Positions 16,806 to 24,348 of a stretch of DNA of 35,898 nucleotides are shown in pieces. The stretch is from Pseudomonadota bacterium (GTDB lineage: Bacteria; Bdellovibrionota; Bacteriovoracia; Bacteriovoracales; Bacteriovoracaceae), in the NCBI GenBank assembly GCA_027487685.1, contig JAIYDC010000075.1, positions 1 to 35,898 of the forward strand. The letters run 5' to 3'. The notes beneath the pieces were generated by a model. It was given only the letters and a program-made list of their open reading frames with translations, searched no databases and was not told the DNA's origin. The position numbers and the translations under genes were made by a program. Within the stretch, counting starts at the first letter, position 1, and each line of letters opens with the position of its first letter.

Positions 16806-17341
16806 AAGCATTTAACTTCAAGACATGCACGATTGAAGAATTATGGAAACTCGTTGCAACCGAGCTAGCGAAGAATGACGTCGATGTGGTGCTCGTCGGA
16901 GGTGCCGTCGTTTCCATATACACCGAAGGAGCCTATGTTTCAGGCGACTTAGATTTTGTTCTCAATGACTATACGCGAGAGCCCTTGAACAGAGTCCTCA
17001 ATGGACTCGGTTTTTTTCAGAAGACTAGGCATTACATTCATCCGGATTGCAAGCACCTCTACCTCGAATTTTCATCGTTTCCTGTAAGCATCGGAGACGA
17101 TACTGCGATCATTCCTGATGAAGTTGAGAACGATGGGGTCAGGATAAAGATCTATAATCCTACCGACTCTGTGCGAGATCGCCTCGCTTCATTTATTCAT
17201 TTTAAAGCGAAAGATTGTCTCGATCAGGCCATCATGATTGCGAAAAAGCATCCAGTGAATTTTAAGAAGATTGAATCATGGTGCAAGAAAGAAGGTGGAG
17301 AGACAGCGTTTAGGGAATTCATACGGAAAATGAAGGGATAG
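16802..17341 (+). CDS. DUF6036/AbiEii-like nucleotidyltransferase
   Basis: The 179-residue product has the nucleotidyltransferase core VDVVLVGGAVVSIYTEGAYV with G33-G34, followed by SGDLDFVL, where D49 and D51 form the metal-binding D-x-D. The downstream block SVRDRLASFIHFKAKDCLDQ, then AIMIAKKH, is typical of the DUF6036 group of antitoxin- or toxin-like nucleotidyltransferases. Both catalytic Asp are present, so it should be active in transferring a nucleotide, possibly to a protein or a tRNA. Coupling to the winged-helix gene by a four-base overlap makes a two-gene unit like AbiE-type systems, where a HTH protein neutralises or represses and the transferase is the toxic part. The functional analogy is inference. 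The stop is TAG. Confidence 0.8.
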   Translation: MKAFNFKTCTIEELWKLVATELAKNDVDVVLVGGAVVSIYTEGAYVSGDLDFVLNDYTREPLNRVLNGLGFFQKTRHYIHPDCKHLYLEFSSFPVSIGDDTAIIPDEVENDGVRIKIYNPTDSVRDRLASFIHFKAKDCLDQAIMIAKKHPVNFKKIESWCKKEGGETAFREFIRKMKG

Positions 17342-17418
17342 TCGTACTTTCAATTTGCCGAGAGGATTTTTTTTAGGATTAACTCTCTGTGCTTGCTAAA
17401 TGATGATAAGGCAAGAAA

Positions 17419-17530
17419 ATGTACTCAGAAGAAGAGTTTAGACGATGGGCATTTCATCCAGCATCGGGCAATTAACCGACAGGCGAAGGCTGCTTATGAG
17501 GCAGATCGCCAGATCCACCTTCTCATATAA
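17419..17530 (+). pseudogene. short frameshifted remnant
   Basis: ATG 17419, preceded by AAGGCAAG, gives MYSEEEFRRWAFHPASGN and then stops at TAA 17473-17475. A neighbouring frame continues as AINRQAKAAYEADRQIHLLI to TAA 17528-17530. Joined, they would make a small helical protein of about 37 residues. Its family is unknown and chance is possible. The rest of 17342-17659 shows no gene and no obvious terminator apart from a T8 run at 17367-17374. Confidence 0.25.
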
Positions 17531-17659
17531 AATTCATCCAGTTTCTTTCCCAAAAGCTTTTCTTTATTTCCTCCAGCGTCTTGGTGAGTGCTTCGAGAAG
17601 GACTAGGATTCCAAAAGAAGAGGCTTCATTTACAAACCATAAATGCCAGAGAGGTTCTT

Positions 17660-18751
17660 ATGATCGAAAGTTATGGATACGCGGCAACGAAATCCTACAA
17701 TAAACTTCGTCCTGTCCGATTTGAGCGGGAGGGTCTAAGACCTCACGACGTTGCTATTACGATTCAGTATTGTGGCGTCTGTCACTCTGATCTTCATCAG
17801 GTGAAAAACGATTGGGGCAACACCGTTTACCCTTGCCTCCCAGGCCATGAAATTGTCGGAGTCGTCGATGACTTCGGAGTGGAAGTTCAAGGATTCAGAA
17901 AGGGCGATCTTGTCGGCGTGGGATGCATGATTGGATCTTGTGGGACATGTGCTTCCTGTAAAGAGGGGCTAGAGCAGTACTGCGAAAAAGGATTCCTTGG
18001 AACATACAATGGTCCGATTGAGCCTGACGGAAGAAACACTTTTGGCGGCTACTCGAGTAACATTGTAGTTCACGAACATTTTGTTCTGAATGTTCCCAAA
18101 GGACTTAAACCCGAATTTGTCGGTCCCATCCTCTGTGCCGGGGTCACAACTTATTCGCCACTAAAGAACTGGGGAGTGAGTGAGGGTGATATGGTGGCCG
18201 TGGTGGGGTTCGGTGGCCTGGGGCACATGGCAACTCAAATCGCCAAGGCGATGGGAGCAGTTGTGTCAGTCATCTCAACCACTGCTGACAAAGAAGACGA
18301 TGCTCTGGAACTTGGGGCCGAAGCATTTATTCTCTCGACCACAAAGAATGCGATGGATGAGCTCAAGGGGCAGTTCAATTTTATCATTAATACCATTCCG
18401 GATAAGCATGAAGTCGATCCGTACCTCGAACTTCTCGCTCGTGATGGTTCTATGGTCATGGTGGGAGTTCTTGTTCCTGAGCCGGGCTGGAATCAGCAGT
18501 CGATGATCATGAAGCGGCGGAGTATGGCCGGAAGTCTCATCGGAAGTATCGAAGAGACTCAGGAGGTCCTCGATTTCTGTGCAAAACATGGCATCCATCC
18601 GAAAATCGAGCTTGTCGACATTAAAGATATCAATTCAGTCTTTAAACGGATGGAGAAAAAAGAGATACGTTATCGTGCCGTGATCGATATGAAGACTCTC
18701 GACCATGAGAAAAGCATACAGCAGAAAGACCTTGGGTCCATCGGGCATTAA
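17660..18751 (+). CDS. zinc-dependent alcohol dehydrogenase, CAD/YahK-like
   Basis: The 363-residue product is a medium-chain dehydrogenase. Catalytic zinc ligands are C41 (in CGVCHSD), H62-E63 (PGHE) and C159. Structural zinc ligands are C94, C97, C100 and C108. The Rossmann loop is GFGGLGH (183-189). It reduces aldehydes or oxidises alcohols with NADP(H), in the style of YahK/YjgB or cinnamyl alcohol dehydrogenase; the exact substrate is not visible. ATG 17660 is preferred over an open frame starting at 17588 because AGAGAGG lies five bases before it. It converges on the hemolysin III gene with eight bases between stops. A role in aldehyde detoxification fits the glutathione transferases nearby and the formaldehyde genes further along. 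Confidence 0.9.
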   Translation: MIESYGYAATKSYNKLRPVRFEREGLRPHDVAITIQYCGVCHSDLHQVKNDWGNTVYPCLPGHEIVGVVDDFGVEVQGFRKGDLVGVGCMIGSCGTCASCKEGLEQYCEKGFLGTYNGPIEPDGRNTFGGYSSNIVVHEHFVLNVPKGLKPEFVGPILCAGVTTYSPLKNWGVSEGDMVAVVGFGGLGHMATQIAKAMGAVVSVISTTADKEDDALELGAEAFILSTTKNAMDELKGQFNFIINTIPDKHEVDPYLELLARDGSMVMVGVLVPEPGWNQQSMIMKRRSMAGSLIGSIEETQEVLDFCAKHGIHPKIELVDIKDINSVFKRMEKKEIRYRAVIDMKTLDHEKSIQQKDLGSIGH

Positions 18752-18759
18752 ATCAAAGA

Positions 18760-19383
18760 TCAAAGGATAGAATAGATGACCAAAAAGTGGATTGAAGCAC
18801 CAATACAGACGAGGATGTGGAAGATCTCGTGGTAGCTGAAATAAGTGGGGTTCAGCTTAGGATACTTGAGTCCGTAAGAAAGAGCTCCAATTGAATAGGC
18901 AATGCCGCCGCTGATAAAAATCCACACCGGTGTGCTTCCAAGCGTATCCATGAGTTCCGGGAAATAGGGTGCCATGAAGTAGCCCATGAACAGATAGAGA
19001 AGTGATGCAACGAATTTTGGGATTTTCACGAAGAAGATTGATTGAACGATTCCAATAAGGGCGATGGACCACATGGTGAGGATCAATTTTACAGCAGTGC
19101 CCATTTCAAATCCTTTCATTGCCAAAGGCATGAAAGTTCCGGCTATCAGGATATAGATGGCGCCGTGATCAAGCTTCTTCATAAGAAGACGATGATCAGG
19201 ATTCTTCCACGTGATCCGGTGATAGAGAGCACTAATTCCGAACATCAGGAGAAGAGAGAGTGAGTATATGATGGTTGAGAGATACTCGGGGCCCGTGTCT
19301 GCTTTAGCAATTAGAAAGCCACAAGCACCGAGAGTGACAAAAAAGAAAGCTTGATGAAAATGGCCGCGCAGGAGTGGTTTCAT
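18760..19383 (-). CDS. hemolysin III family (PAQR-type) membrane protein
   Basis: The 207-residue product has about seven membrane segments and the family's conserved polar residues: SALYHRITW (about 51-59), KKLDHGAIYILIAGTF (about 69-84) and YHEIFHILVCIGASIHF near the C-terminus. The S, D and H residues correspond to the metal site of PAQR/hemolysin III hydrolase-like proteins. The length is typical. Bacterial members are named for a weak haemolytic activity and their normal role is uncertain, with lipid or ceramide hydrolysis suggested for relatives. It converges on the alcohol dehydrogenase gene and diverges from the YghU-like gene with 169 bases between. Confidence 0.9.
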   Translation of the reverse strand: MKPLLRGHFHQAFFFVTLGACGFLIAKADTGPEYLSTIIYSLSLLLMFGISALYHRITWKNPDHRLLMKKLDHGAIYILIAGTFMPLAMKGFEMGTAVKLILTMWSIALIGIVQSIFFVKIPKFVASLLYLFMGYFMAPYFPELMDTLGSTPVWIFISGGIAYSIGALSYGLKYPKLNPTYFSYHEIFHILVCIGASIHFLVIYSIL

Positions 19384-19552
19384 GAGACCTATTCTATTTT
19401 TAATTATCTAAACAGCACCTGAATAAGTTCTTTATTAACTTTTCTAAGCGTTAAAGTCAGTCACTAGTGTCAATTGTTACTTTTTGGGACACCGCTCATC
19501 CAAAGCTAATCTAAAAACCATTATGATAGTATTTTCAAAATAAGGAGCTCAT

Positions 19553-20404
19553 ATGACAGAAAAATACAGTCCACCTAAAGTCTGGACATTCGCTCAGGGT
19601 AACGGCGGAAAGTTTTCAAACATTAATCGTCCTACTGCGGGGGCAACAACTCAACAATCGCTACCTGTTGGAGAGCACCAGTTTCAACTCTATTCCCTCG
19701 CCACTCCTAATGGTGTGAAAGTGACGATCATGTTCGAAGAACTGCTGGAACTTGGTATTAAAGAGGCCGAGTATGATGCCTTTCTGATTAACATTGGTGA
19801 AGGTGACCAATTTTTGTCTGGGTTTGTTGAAGTTAATCCCAATTCTAAAATACCCGCACTTGTTGATAAGAATAACGGAAATGAGATCAATGTTTTTGAA
19901 TCGGGGTCGATTCTCTTATATCTCGCCGAAAAGTTTGGAAAGTTTCTACCAAAAGATCATCCTTCTCGCGTGAAAGTGATGAACTGGCTTTTCTGGCAAA
20001 TGGGAAGTGCGCCATTCGTTGGGGGAGGGTTTGGTCACTTCTACGCTTATGCTCCTGAAAAGTTTCAGTACCCGATTGATCGATATGCAATGGAAACGAA
20101 GAGGCAGCTCGATGTTTTAAATATTGAACTTGGAAAACATCGATATATTGCTGGTGAGGAGTATTCAATTGCCGATATGGCCATCTTCCCTTGGTATGGG
20201 CTTCTTACAAAGGGGAAGCTTTACGACGCCGCAGAATTTTTATCCGTCCATGAGTATAAGAATGTCATGAGATGGGCCGATGAGATTTTGAAAAGGCCTG
20301 CCGTTGCCAGAGGACGGATGGTAAATCGGAGCTGGGGTGCTGAGGCAGAACAAGTTCCAGAGAGACATAGCTCTCAAGATTTTCTAGGAAAGAGTATCAC
20401 TTGA
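19553..20404 (+). CDS. yghU: YghU-like glutathione transferase / disulfide-bond oxidoreductase
   Basis: The 283-residue product matches YghU in length and in its N-terminal extension before the thioredoxin-like domain (YSPPKVWTFAQGNGGKFSN, about 4-22, then RPTAGAT). The N-terminal domain contains LATPNGVKVTIMFEEL, with the conserved T-P-N-G loop of the active site, and PNSKIPALVD with the cis-Pro. ESGSILLYLAEKFG binds the glutathione gamma-glutamyl group. The C-terminal helical domain contains YSIADMAIFPW. YghU reduces disulfides using glutathione. AAGGAG lies just upstream of ATG 19553. It is probably single and transcribed from the 169-base divergent region. Confidence 0.93.
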   Translation: MTEKYSPPKVWTFAQGNGGKFSNINRPTAGATTQQSLPVGEHQFQLYSLATPNGVKVTIMFEELLELGIKEAEYDAFLINIGEGDQFLSGFVEVNPNSKIPALVDKNNGNEINVFESGSILLYLAEKFGKFLPKDHPSRVKVMNWLFWQMGSAPFVGGGFGHFYAYAPEKFQYPIDRYAMETKRQLDVLNIELGKHRYIAGEEYSIADMAIFPWYGLLTKGKLYDAAEFLSVHEYKNVMRWADEILKRPAVARGRMVNRSWGAEAEQVPERHSSQDFLGKSIT

Positions 20405-20434
20405 GTTTAGATAGAATGAGATTTTGAGCTTAAG

Positions 20435-20461
20435 GCAGCGCCCATTAATTCTGGGCGCCGC
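20435..20461. terminator. hairpin between converging yghU-like and GST genes
   Basis: GCGCCC (20438-20443) and GGGCGC (20453-20458) form a perfect 6-bp stem around a nine-base AT-rich loop, with two more pairs beyond an A/C mismatch. No strong T run follows on either strand. The site between two converging stops is the main support for a bidirectional terminator. Confidence 0.4.
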
Positions 20462-20472
20462 TAGACCGAGAA

Positions 20473-21084
20473 CTACTTTCTTAGAGCTTGGTATCTTTGG
20501 AATGCTGGTCGATCACCGATGGCGTTTAACCAGTTTTTTATATGAGGATAATCGGTGAAGTCTACGCCAATCATCGGGCAAATACTCACGACACTGGCCG
20601 TATTGATATCTCCCACGGTGAACTGATTGCCAGCGAGGTATTTTCTTTCTTCTAATGAGCGATTGAGTACGCTTAAAAGCATTGGCAATTTTTTAAGATT
20701 ATTTTCAATGATCGTGTGATCCCGTTTATCTTCCGGCATAAAGACTTTTTGAATGAAAATTTCAATGGTTGGTGGTTGAAGTTCAGAAGTGGCCCAGAAG
20801 CTCCACTGAAGGGCCAGCCCTCTTTCGAGAGGAGATGTCCCGAGTAATTCCTTTTTATAATTGTCAGCGATGTAAAAGTTGATGGCCATGGACTCAAATA
20901 GGGTCACGTTCCCATCAATCATCGCTGGAACTTTGCCCATCGGGTTAATTTTTAAAAAAGCCTCCGATTTATGTTCTTTATTTTTCATATCTAGGTCTTT
21001 GATTGTGTAAGGAACTCCGGCTTCTTCCATGGTCCAGACACATCTTCCAGCACTTGACCTTGGACTTCCATAAAGACTGATCAT
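20473..21084 (-). CDS. glutathione S-transferase family protein
   Basis: The 203-residue product has an N-terminal thioredoxin-like domain (MISLYGSPRSSAGRCVWTME with Ser residues near the active site), then INPMGKVPAMIDG with the conserved cis-Pro after Val, and LFESMAINFYIAD, the gamma-glutamyl site. The C-terminal domain contains LAGNQFTVGDINTASVV, with the N-capping box F-T-x-x-D. It should conjugate glutathione to electrophiles or reduce peroxides; the class is not certain. An inverted repeat ATCATC/GATGAT (21126-21131, 21138-21143) lies in the 200-base divergent region shared with selO and could be a control site for either gene. Confidence 0.9.
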   Translation of the reverse strand: MISLYGSPRSSAGRCVWTMEEAGVPYTIKDLDMKNKEHKSEAFLKINPMGKVPAMIDGNVTLFESMAINFYIADNYKKELLGTSPLERGLALQWSFWATSELQPPTIEIFIQKVFMPEDKRDHTIIENNLKKLPMLLSVLNRSLEERKYLAGNQFTVGDINTASVVSICPMIGVDFTDYPHIKNWLNAIGDRPAFQRYQALRK

Positions 21085-21295
21085 AAAATTTCCTTCGGGT
21101 GAGCGTTTTTAATAATCAGATTTATATCATCATGTTCGATGATCTGATAACCAGAATGGTGCTTAATCCTCCAAAACTTCTCTTCTGTCCCCAAGATTTC
21201 CAATGTCTATCTCTTTTCACAAATTCATTGAGCTAGATATTGGAGGAGATTTTCATGTATATTTAGATTAAAACAGCAAAGGGAAGTTGGTCATT

Positions 21296-23011
21296 ATGGT
21301 GATTACAAATCGAACAGCACAAGAAAATTCTTCTCCGGTTATGACGCTCGACGATCTTGCGGAATTGGTGAACTACTCAATGCTGGACACTCTCAACCCT
21401 GATCCAGAGGCGACAAGTAACGGAGTTGACCACAATTCACGGCAAGTTTTTTCAGGCCACTTCGTGCCAGTCAATCCTACGCCAATAGAAAACCCTGAGT
21501 ACGTCTTTCATAGTAAAAATCTTTTCAACGACCTTGGCTTCTCCGACCAGTTGGCCCAGTCTTTGGACTTCGTCCAAATGTTCTCTGGTGATCTCTCGCA
21601 TGTTCCGCTCCCCATGCGAAAGGTTGGCTGGGCCTGTGGATATGCACTTTCCATCTACGGCAGGGAGTACTATCAGCAGTGCCCCTTTCAAACTGGTAAT
21701 GGCTACGGTGATGGTCGTGCAGTTTCCGTGCTTGAGGCCGTCATCAAGGGCCAGCGGCGGGAAATGCAGCTCAAAGGTGGCGGTCCTACTCCTTACTGCC
21801 GAGGTGCTGACGGAAGGGCCGTTCTTCGTTCGAGTGTTCGGGAATTCTTGGCGCAAGAGCACATGCATGCCCTTGGGGTGCCAACGTCTCGCTCTTTGAG
21901 CTTATTTGTTTCGAAAACGGAGAAAGTTAATAGGCCGTGGTACTCACAAGGCTCGGTCTCACAGAATCCGGATGTTTTTATACCGGAACCTGTCGCCATC
22001 ACAACTAGAGTAGCATCATCTTTTATCCGGGTGGGCCAGCTTGAACTCTTCGGTCGCCGTGCCCGTAAGAATGAACACCCCGGAGCATTGGAAGAACTCG
22101 AAAAACTTGTTTTGCACCTCATTGATCGTGAGTACGCCGAGATCATTGATAAGAAACTACCCACCTCCGAGAAAGTCGTCTGCTTGGCCCGCGAGTTCAG
22201 GGGGCGACTCACGGCCTTGGTAGCGAACTGGATTCGCGTTGGCTATTGCCAGGGTAACTTTAACAGTGACAACTGTGCCGGCGGTGGTTTCACCCTCGAC
22301 TATGGACCTTTTGGATTCTGTGAGGCCTTTGATCCGCAGTACCAACCTTGGACTGGTGGCGGTCATCACTTTGCGTTTATGAACCAGCCAGTGGCTGCAG
22401 AGCGCAACTTCTATATGTTTTGTATAGCACTCAAGCCGTTACTGAGTTCCGATGAAGCCTCTCTGCGTCAGGTCGAGGAAATCCTAGATGGCTTTTCGAC
22501 AGTCATGGAAGAGCAAATGGAGAAGATGTGGGCCGCGAAACTTGGAACGGCCACTTATCAGAGGGAACTTGTGACGGAACTCGAGATGCTTATGGCGCAA
22601 ACGCCAGTCGATTACACTATTTTCTTCCGTGAGCTCTCCATGGTTCCGGATGATATTGAACCACTCAAGAAAAGCTTTTATAGTAAGTCCCCCGAAGCAA
22701 TGGAGACACGCTGGACAAACTGGCACTCGAAATGGAAAGCAATCCTCGATACAGCTCCCTGTGTCCCCCGAGAAGAGCTCTCAACGCAGATGAAACTGGT
22801 GAATCCTAAATACAGTTTGCGGGAGTGGTTGATCGTGCCGACGTATCAAGAAGCGGGCAAGGGAAATTATAATCTCATGAGAGAGTTGAATGAAGTTATG
22901 ACACGGCCCTATGCTGAGCAATCTGAGGAAATAGAGAAAAAGTATTATAGGCCCAAGCCGTCTGAGTTCTTTGGGATTGGGGGATTCTCCCATTTAAGTT
23001 GCTCGTCGTGA
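21296..23011 (+). CDS. selO: SelO-family protein adenylyltransferase
   Basis: The 571-residue product has the SelO pseudokinase-like core: [12 protein letters not shown] (near 137), [20 protein letters not shown] (about 158-177), RSSVREFL, and a later GNFNSDN plus [16 protein letters not shown] block corresponding to the family's G-x-M-N-x-D-N and D-Y-G-P-F-x-F elements. SelO transfers AMP from ATP to protein substrates and is linked to redox stress. The C-terminus ends in CSS, the position of the redox-active Cys or Sec in many family members. ATG 21296 is chosen over TTG 21287 because GGGAAG sits just upstream. It is followed by a terminator, so it is a single gene. Confidence 0.92.
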   Translation: MVITNRTAQENSSPVMTLDDLAELVNYSMLDTLNPDPEATSNGVDHNSRQVFSGHFVPVNPTPIENPEYVFHSKNLFNDLGFSDQLAQSLDFVQMFSGDLSHVPLPMRKVGWACGYALSIYGREYYQQCPFQTGNGYGDGRAVSVLEAVIKGQRREMQLKGGGPTPYCRGADGRAVLRSSVREFLAQEHMHALGVPTSRSLSLFVSKTEKVNRPWYSQGSVSQNPDVFIPEPVAITTRVASSFIRVGQLELFGRRARKNEHPGALEELEKLVLHLIDREYAEIIDKKLPTSEKVVCLAREFRGRLTALVANWIRVGYCQGNFNSDNCAGGGFTLDYGPFGFCEAFDPQYQPWTGGGHHFAFMNQPVAAERNFYMFCIALKPLLSSDEASLRQVEEILDGFSTVMEEQMEKMWAAKLGTATYQRELVTELEMLMAQTPVDYTIFFRELSMVPDDIEPLKKSFYSKSPEAMETRWTNWHSKWKAILDTAPCVPREELSTQMKLVNPKYSLREWLIVPTYQEAGKGNYNLMRELNEVMTRPYAEQSEEIEKKYYRPKPSEFFGIGGFSHLSCSS

Positions 23012-23020
23012 TGTCTTAGC

Positions 23021-23044
23021 CTCGCGGAAGCGGGATATTTTTAT
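23021..23044 (+). terminator. rho-independent terminator of selO
   Basis: CTCGC (23021-23025), loop GGAA and GCGGG (23030-23034) make a 5-bp stem including one T-G pair, followed by A and a T-rich tail (TATTTTTATT). It starts ten bases after the selO stop. The stem is short but the loop and tail are typical. Confidence 0.5.
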
Positions 23045-23074
23045 TATCCTATAAGAAATTGAAAAGGATCAGTC

Positions 23075-23521
23075 ATGGAAACTTATTGGCGTAAGTGTGG
23101 AAGCTGTAAGAAAGATATCAATTTCAACCAGATTTATCAGACCTGTAGTGTTTGTAAGGGAAAGTTCGCATTCTGTTCAGTTGACTGTTGGGATGAGCAC
23201 GTGCCGATCATGAATCATCAAAGTGCTTGGGCGGAGGAGAATCGTGCACCCTCCAAAACACTCTCGCCGGCCGATCAGCCTCAGCCTGTAAGACGTATCG
23301 TCAATTCTCCCTCGGCCTCTAGTTCGAAGAGTAGTCCCATGGATACAGAGATACTTATCGTCGCTTCAAAGCTCAAGCAGTATGTAAAAGATAAGCATGA
23401 CTTAAGTACTTCGGCCAATGTGATGGATGCTCTTTCACGTGAGGTCAGACGGATCACTGATCGAGCTGCTGAGAAAGCGATGGCCGAGGGACGTAAAACA
23501 TTGATGGATCGAGATTTCTGA
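23075..23521 (+). CDS. zinc-finger protein with C-terminal histone fold
   Basis: The 148-residue product has two parts. Residues 8-48 are a cross-brace zinc finger: C8-x2-C11, C24-x2-C27, C34-x3-C38, H42 and H48, with FCSVDCWDEHVP resembling MYND/HIT or ZZ fingers. A flexible Ser/Pro/Gln-rich linker runs to about 88. Residues 89-148 read as a histone fold: first helix ASKLKQYVKDK, long central helix (STSANVMDALSREVRRITDR, then AAEKAMAEG), then RKTLMDRDF, matching the R-K-T-x-x-x-x-D loop of archaeal and Bdellovibrio histones. The third helix is missing because the protein ends at RDF. Histones of this short kind are DNA-binding dimers in Bdellovibrio, and zinc-finger histones have been listed in surveys of prokaryotic histones. 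It is alone, between a terminator and a convergent membrane gene. It probably binds DNA or a chromatin partner; the finger's target is unknown. Confidence 0.8.
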   Translation: METYWRKCGSCKKDINFNQIYQTCSVCKGKFAFCSVDCWDEHVPIMNHQSAWAEENRAPSKTLSPADQPQPVRRIVNSPSASSSKSSPMDTEILIVASKLKQYVKDKHDLSTSANVMDALSREVRRITDRAAEKAMAEGRKTLMDRDF

Positions 23522-23542
23522 GGAATTCTCCCCTTCTGAGCT

Positions 23543-23893
23543 TTAAATTGAAAAGATTAAGATAAAGAGCCAGCTAGTACTTGCTAAAGTAAATAAAAAC
23601 CCAGAGATCAGATAGAAGTAGATATACATTTTACTCATCATGGGACCTACAGGCCCAAACTTGCCAATGAAGACTATGCTCCGACGTTTATTTTCTCGAA
23701 ACAGAACAATCGCTCTAAAGAGAACGGATAGAGCAAAGATGAATGCAACGGACGCAATTATTTTGTGAATGGTCTGTGGCCCGATTTTTATTCCATTCTC
23801 AAGCACGGCTAGCAGTAGGGCCAAAGAAAAAACGACGAGAATCACAGAAGCGATAACAAAATTCCTGCCCTTTTCATATTTTCGTATATACAT
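23543..23893 (-). CDS. small integral membrane protein
   Basis: The 116-residue product has three membrane segments (FVIASVILVVFSLALLLAVL; IIASVAFIFALSVLFRAIVL; YIYFYLISGFLFTLASTSWL) and a basic loop RENKRRS, placing that loop inside the cell. No family was recognised. It converges on the zinc-finger histone gene with 21 bases between stops. ATG 23893 has only a weak ribosome site. The short positively charged N-terminus (MYIRKYEKGRN) fits a cytoplasmic start. Confidence 0.6.
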   Translation of the reverse strand: MYIRKYEKGRNFVIASVILVVFSLALLLAVLENGIKIGPQTIHKIIASVAFIFALSVLFRAIVLFRENKRRSIVFIGKFGPVGPMMSKMYIYFYLISGFLFTLASTSWLFILIFSI

Positions 23894-23919
23894 CCTAACA
23901 AGCTTAAATCCTTGCTGGG

Positions 23920-24171
23920 ATGTTGTCGAGGTACTCTAGATTGGCGTCAAATTCGTTCCTGATTATACTCGAAGTCTTGATTCCAGGCTTGACCTGCGCC
24001 AACGCAAGTCTTTCTACATTCCCAGATGTCGATATTAGTGATGTTCTTAAAGATCTTTACTAAGACGAGGGGATACCTGTGTGTCAAGCTCAGGCATATG
24101 TGGCACCGACTGAAAGAGTCATCTCATTCCAGGTAGATCATTTTTTGCCGATTTTTCTCCTCCTATCCTAG
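23920..24171 (+). pseudogene. small exported-protein gene with an internal stop
   Basis: ATG 23920 gives 47 residues with a plausible signal sequence (NSFLIILEVLIPGLTCANAS) and then FPDVDISDVLKDLY, ending at TAA 24061-24063. The same frame continues without another stop to TAG 24169-24171 as DEGIPVCQAQAYVAPTERV and ISFQVDHFLPIFLLLS. No ribosome site is obvious. It could be a decayed exported protein or a genuine short peptide. In the rest of the gap to 24348 I see only a 27-codon frame at 24233 (MSDLRILSGRK...) with no support. Confidence 0.3.
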
Positions 24172-24348
24172 AGGTCAACAACGAATAAAATTTAGAGATT
24201 AAAAGTAGTTAGTTTAGTTCGTTAAGAGATGTCAGATTTACGTATTTTGAGTGGCAGGAAACCGCTACATAAGATGCCTTGGGCGATGAGGCGGATAAAA
24301 AATGTTTGAGATGCTTAAGATAATCTTTAACGATGGGATGTATTGACT

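Noticed and set aside
24233-24316. Short frame MSDLRILSGRK before the orphan kinase, with a start similar to the kinase's MSDFKL
   Set aside because: Only about 27 codons, no ribosome site and no further similarity. The shared ATGTCAGATTT may be chance.
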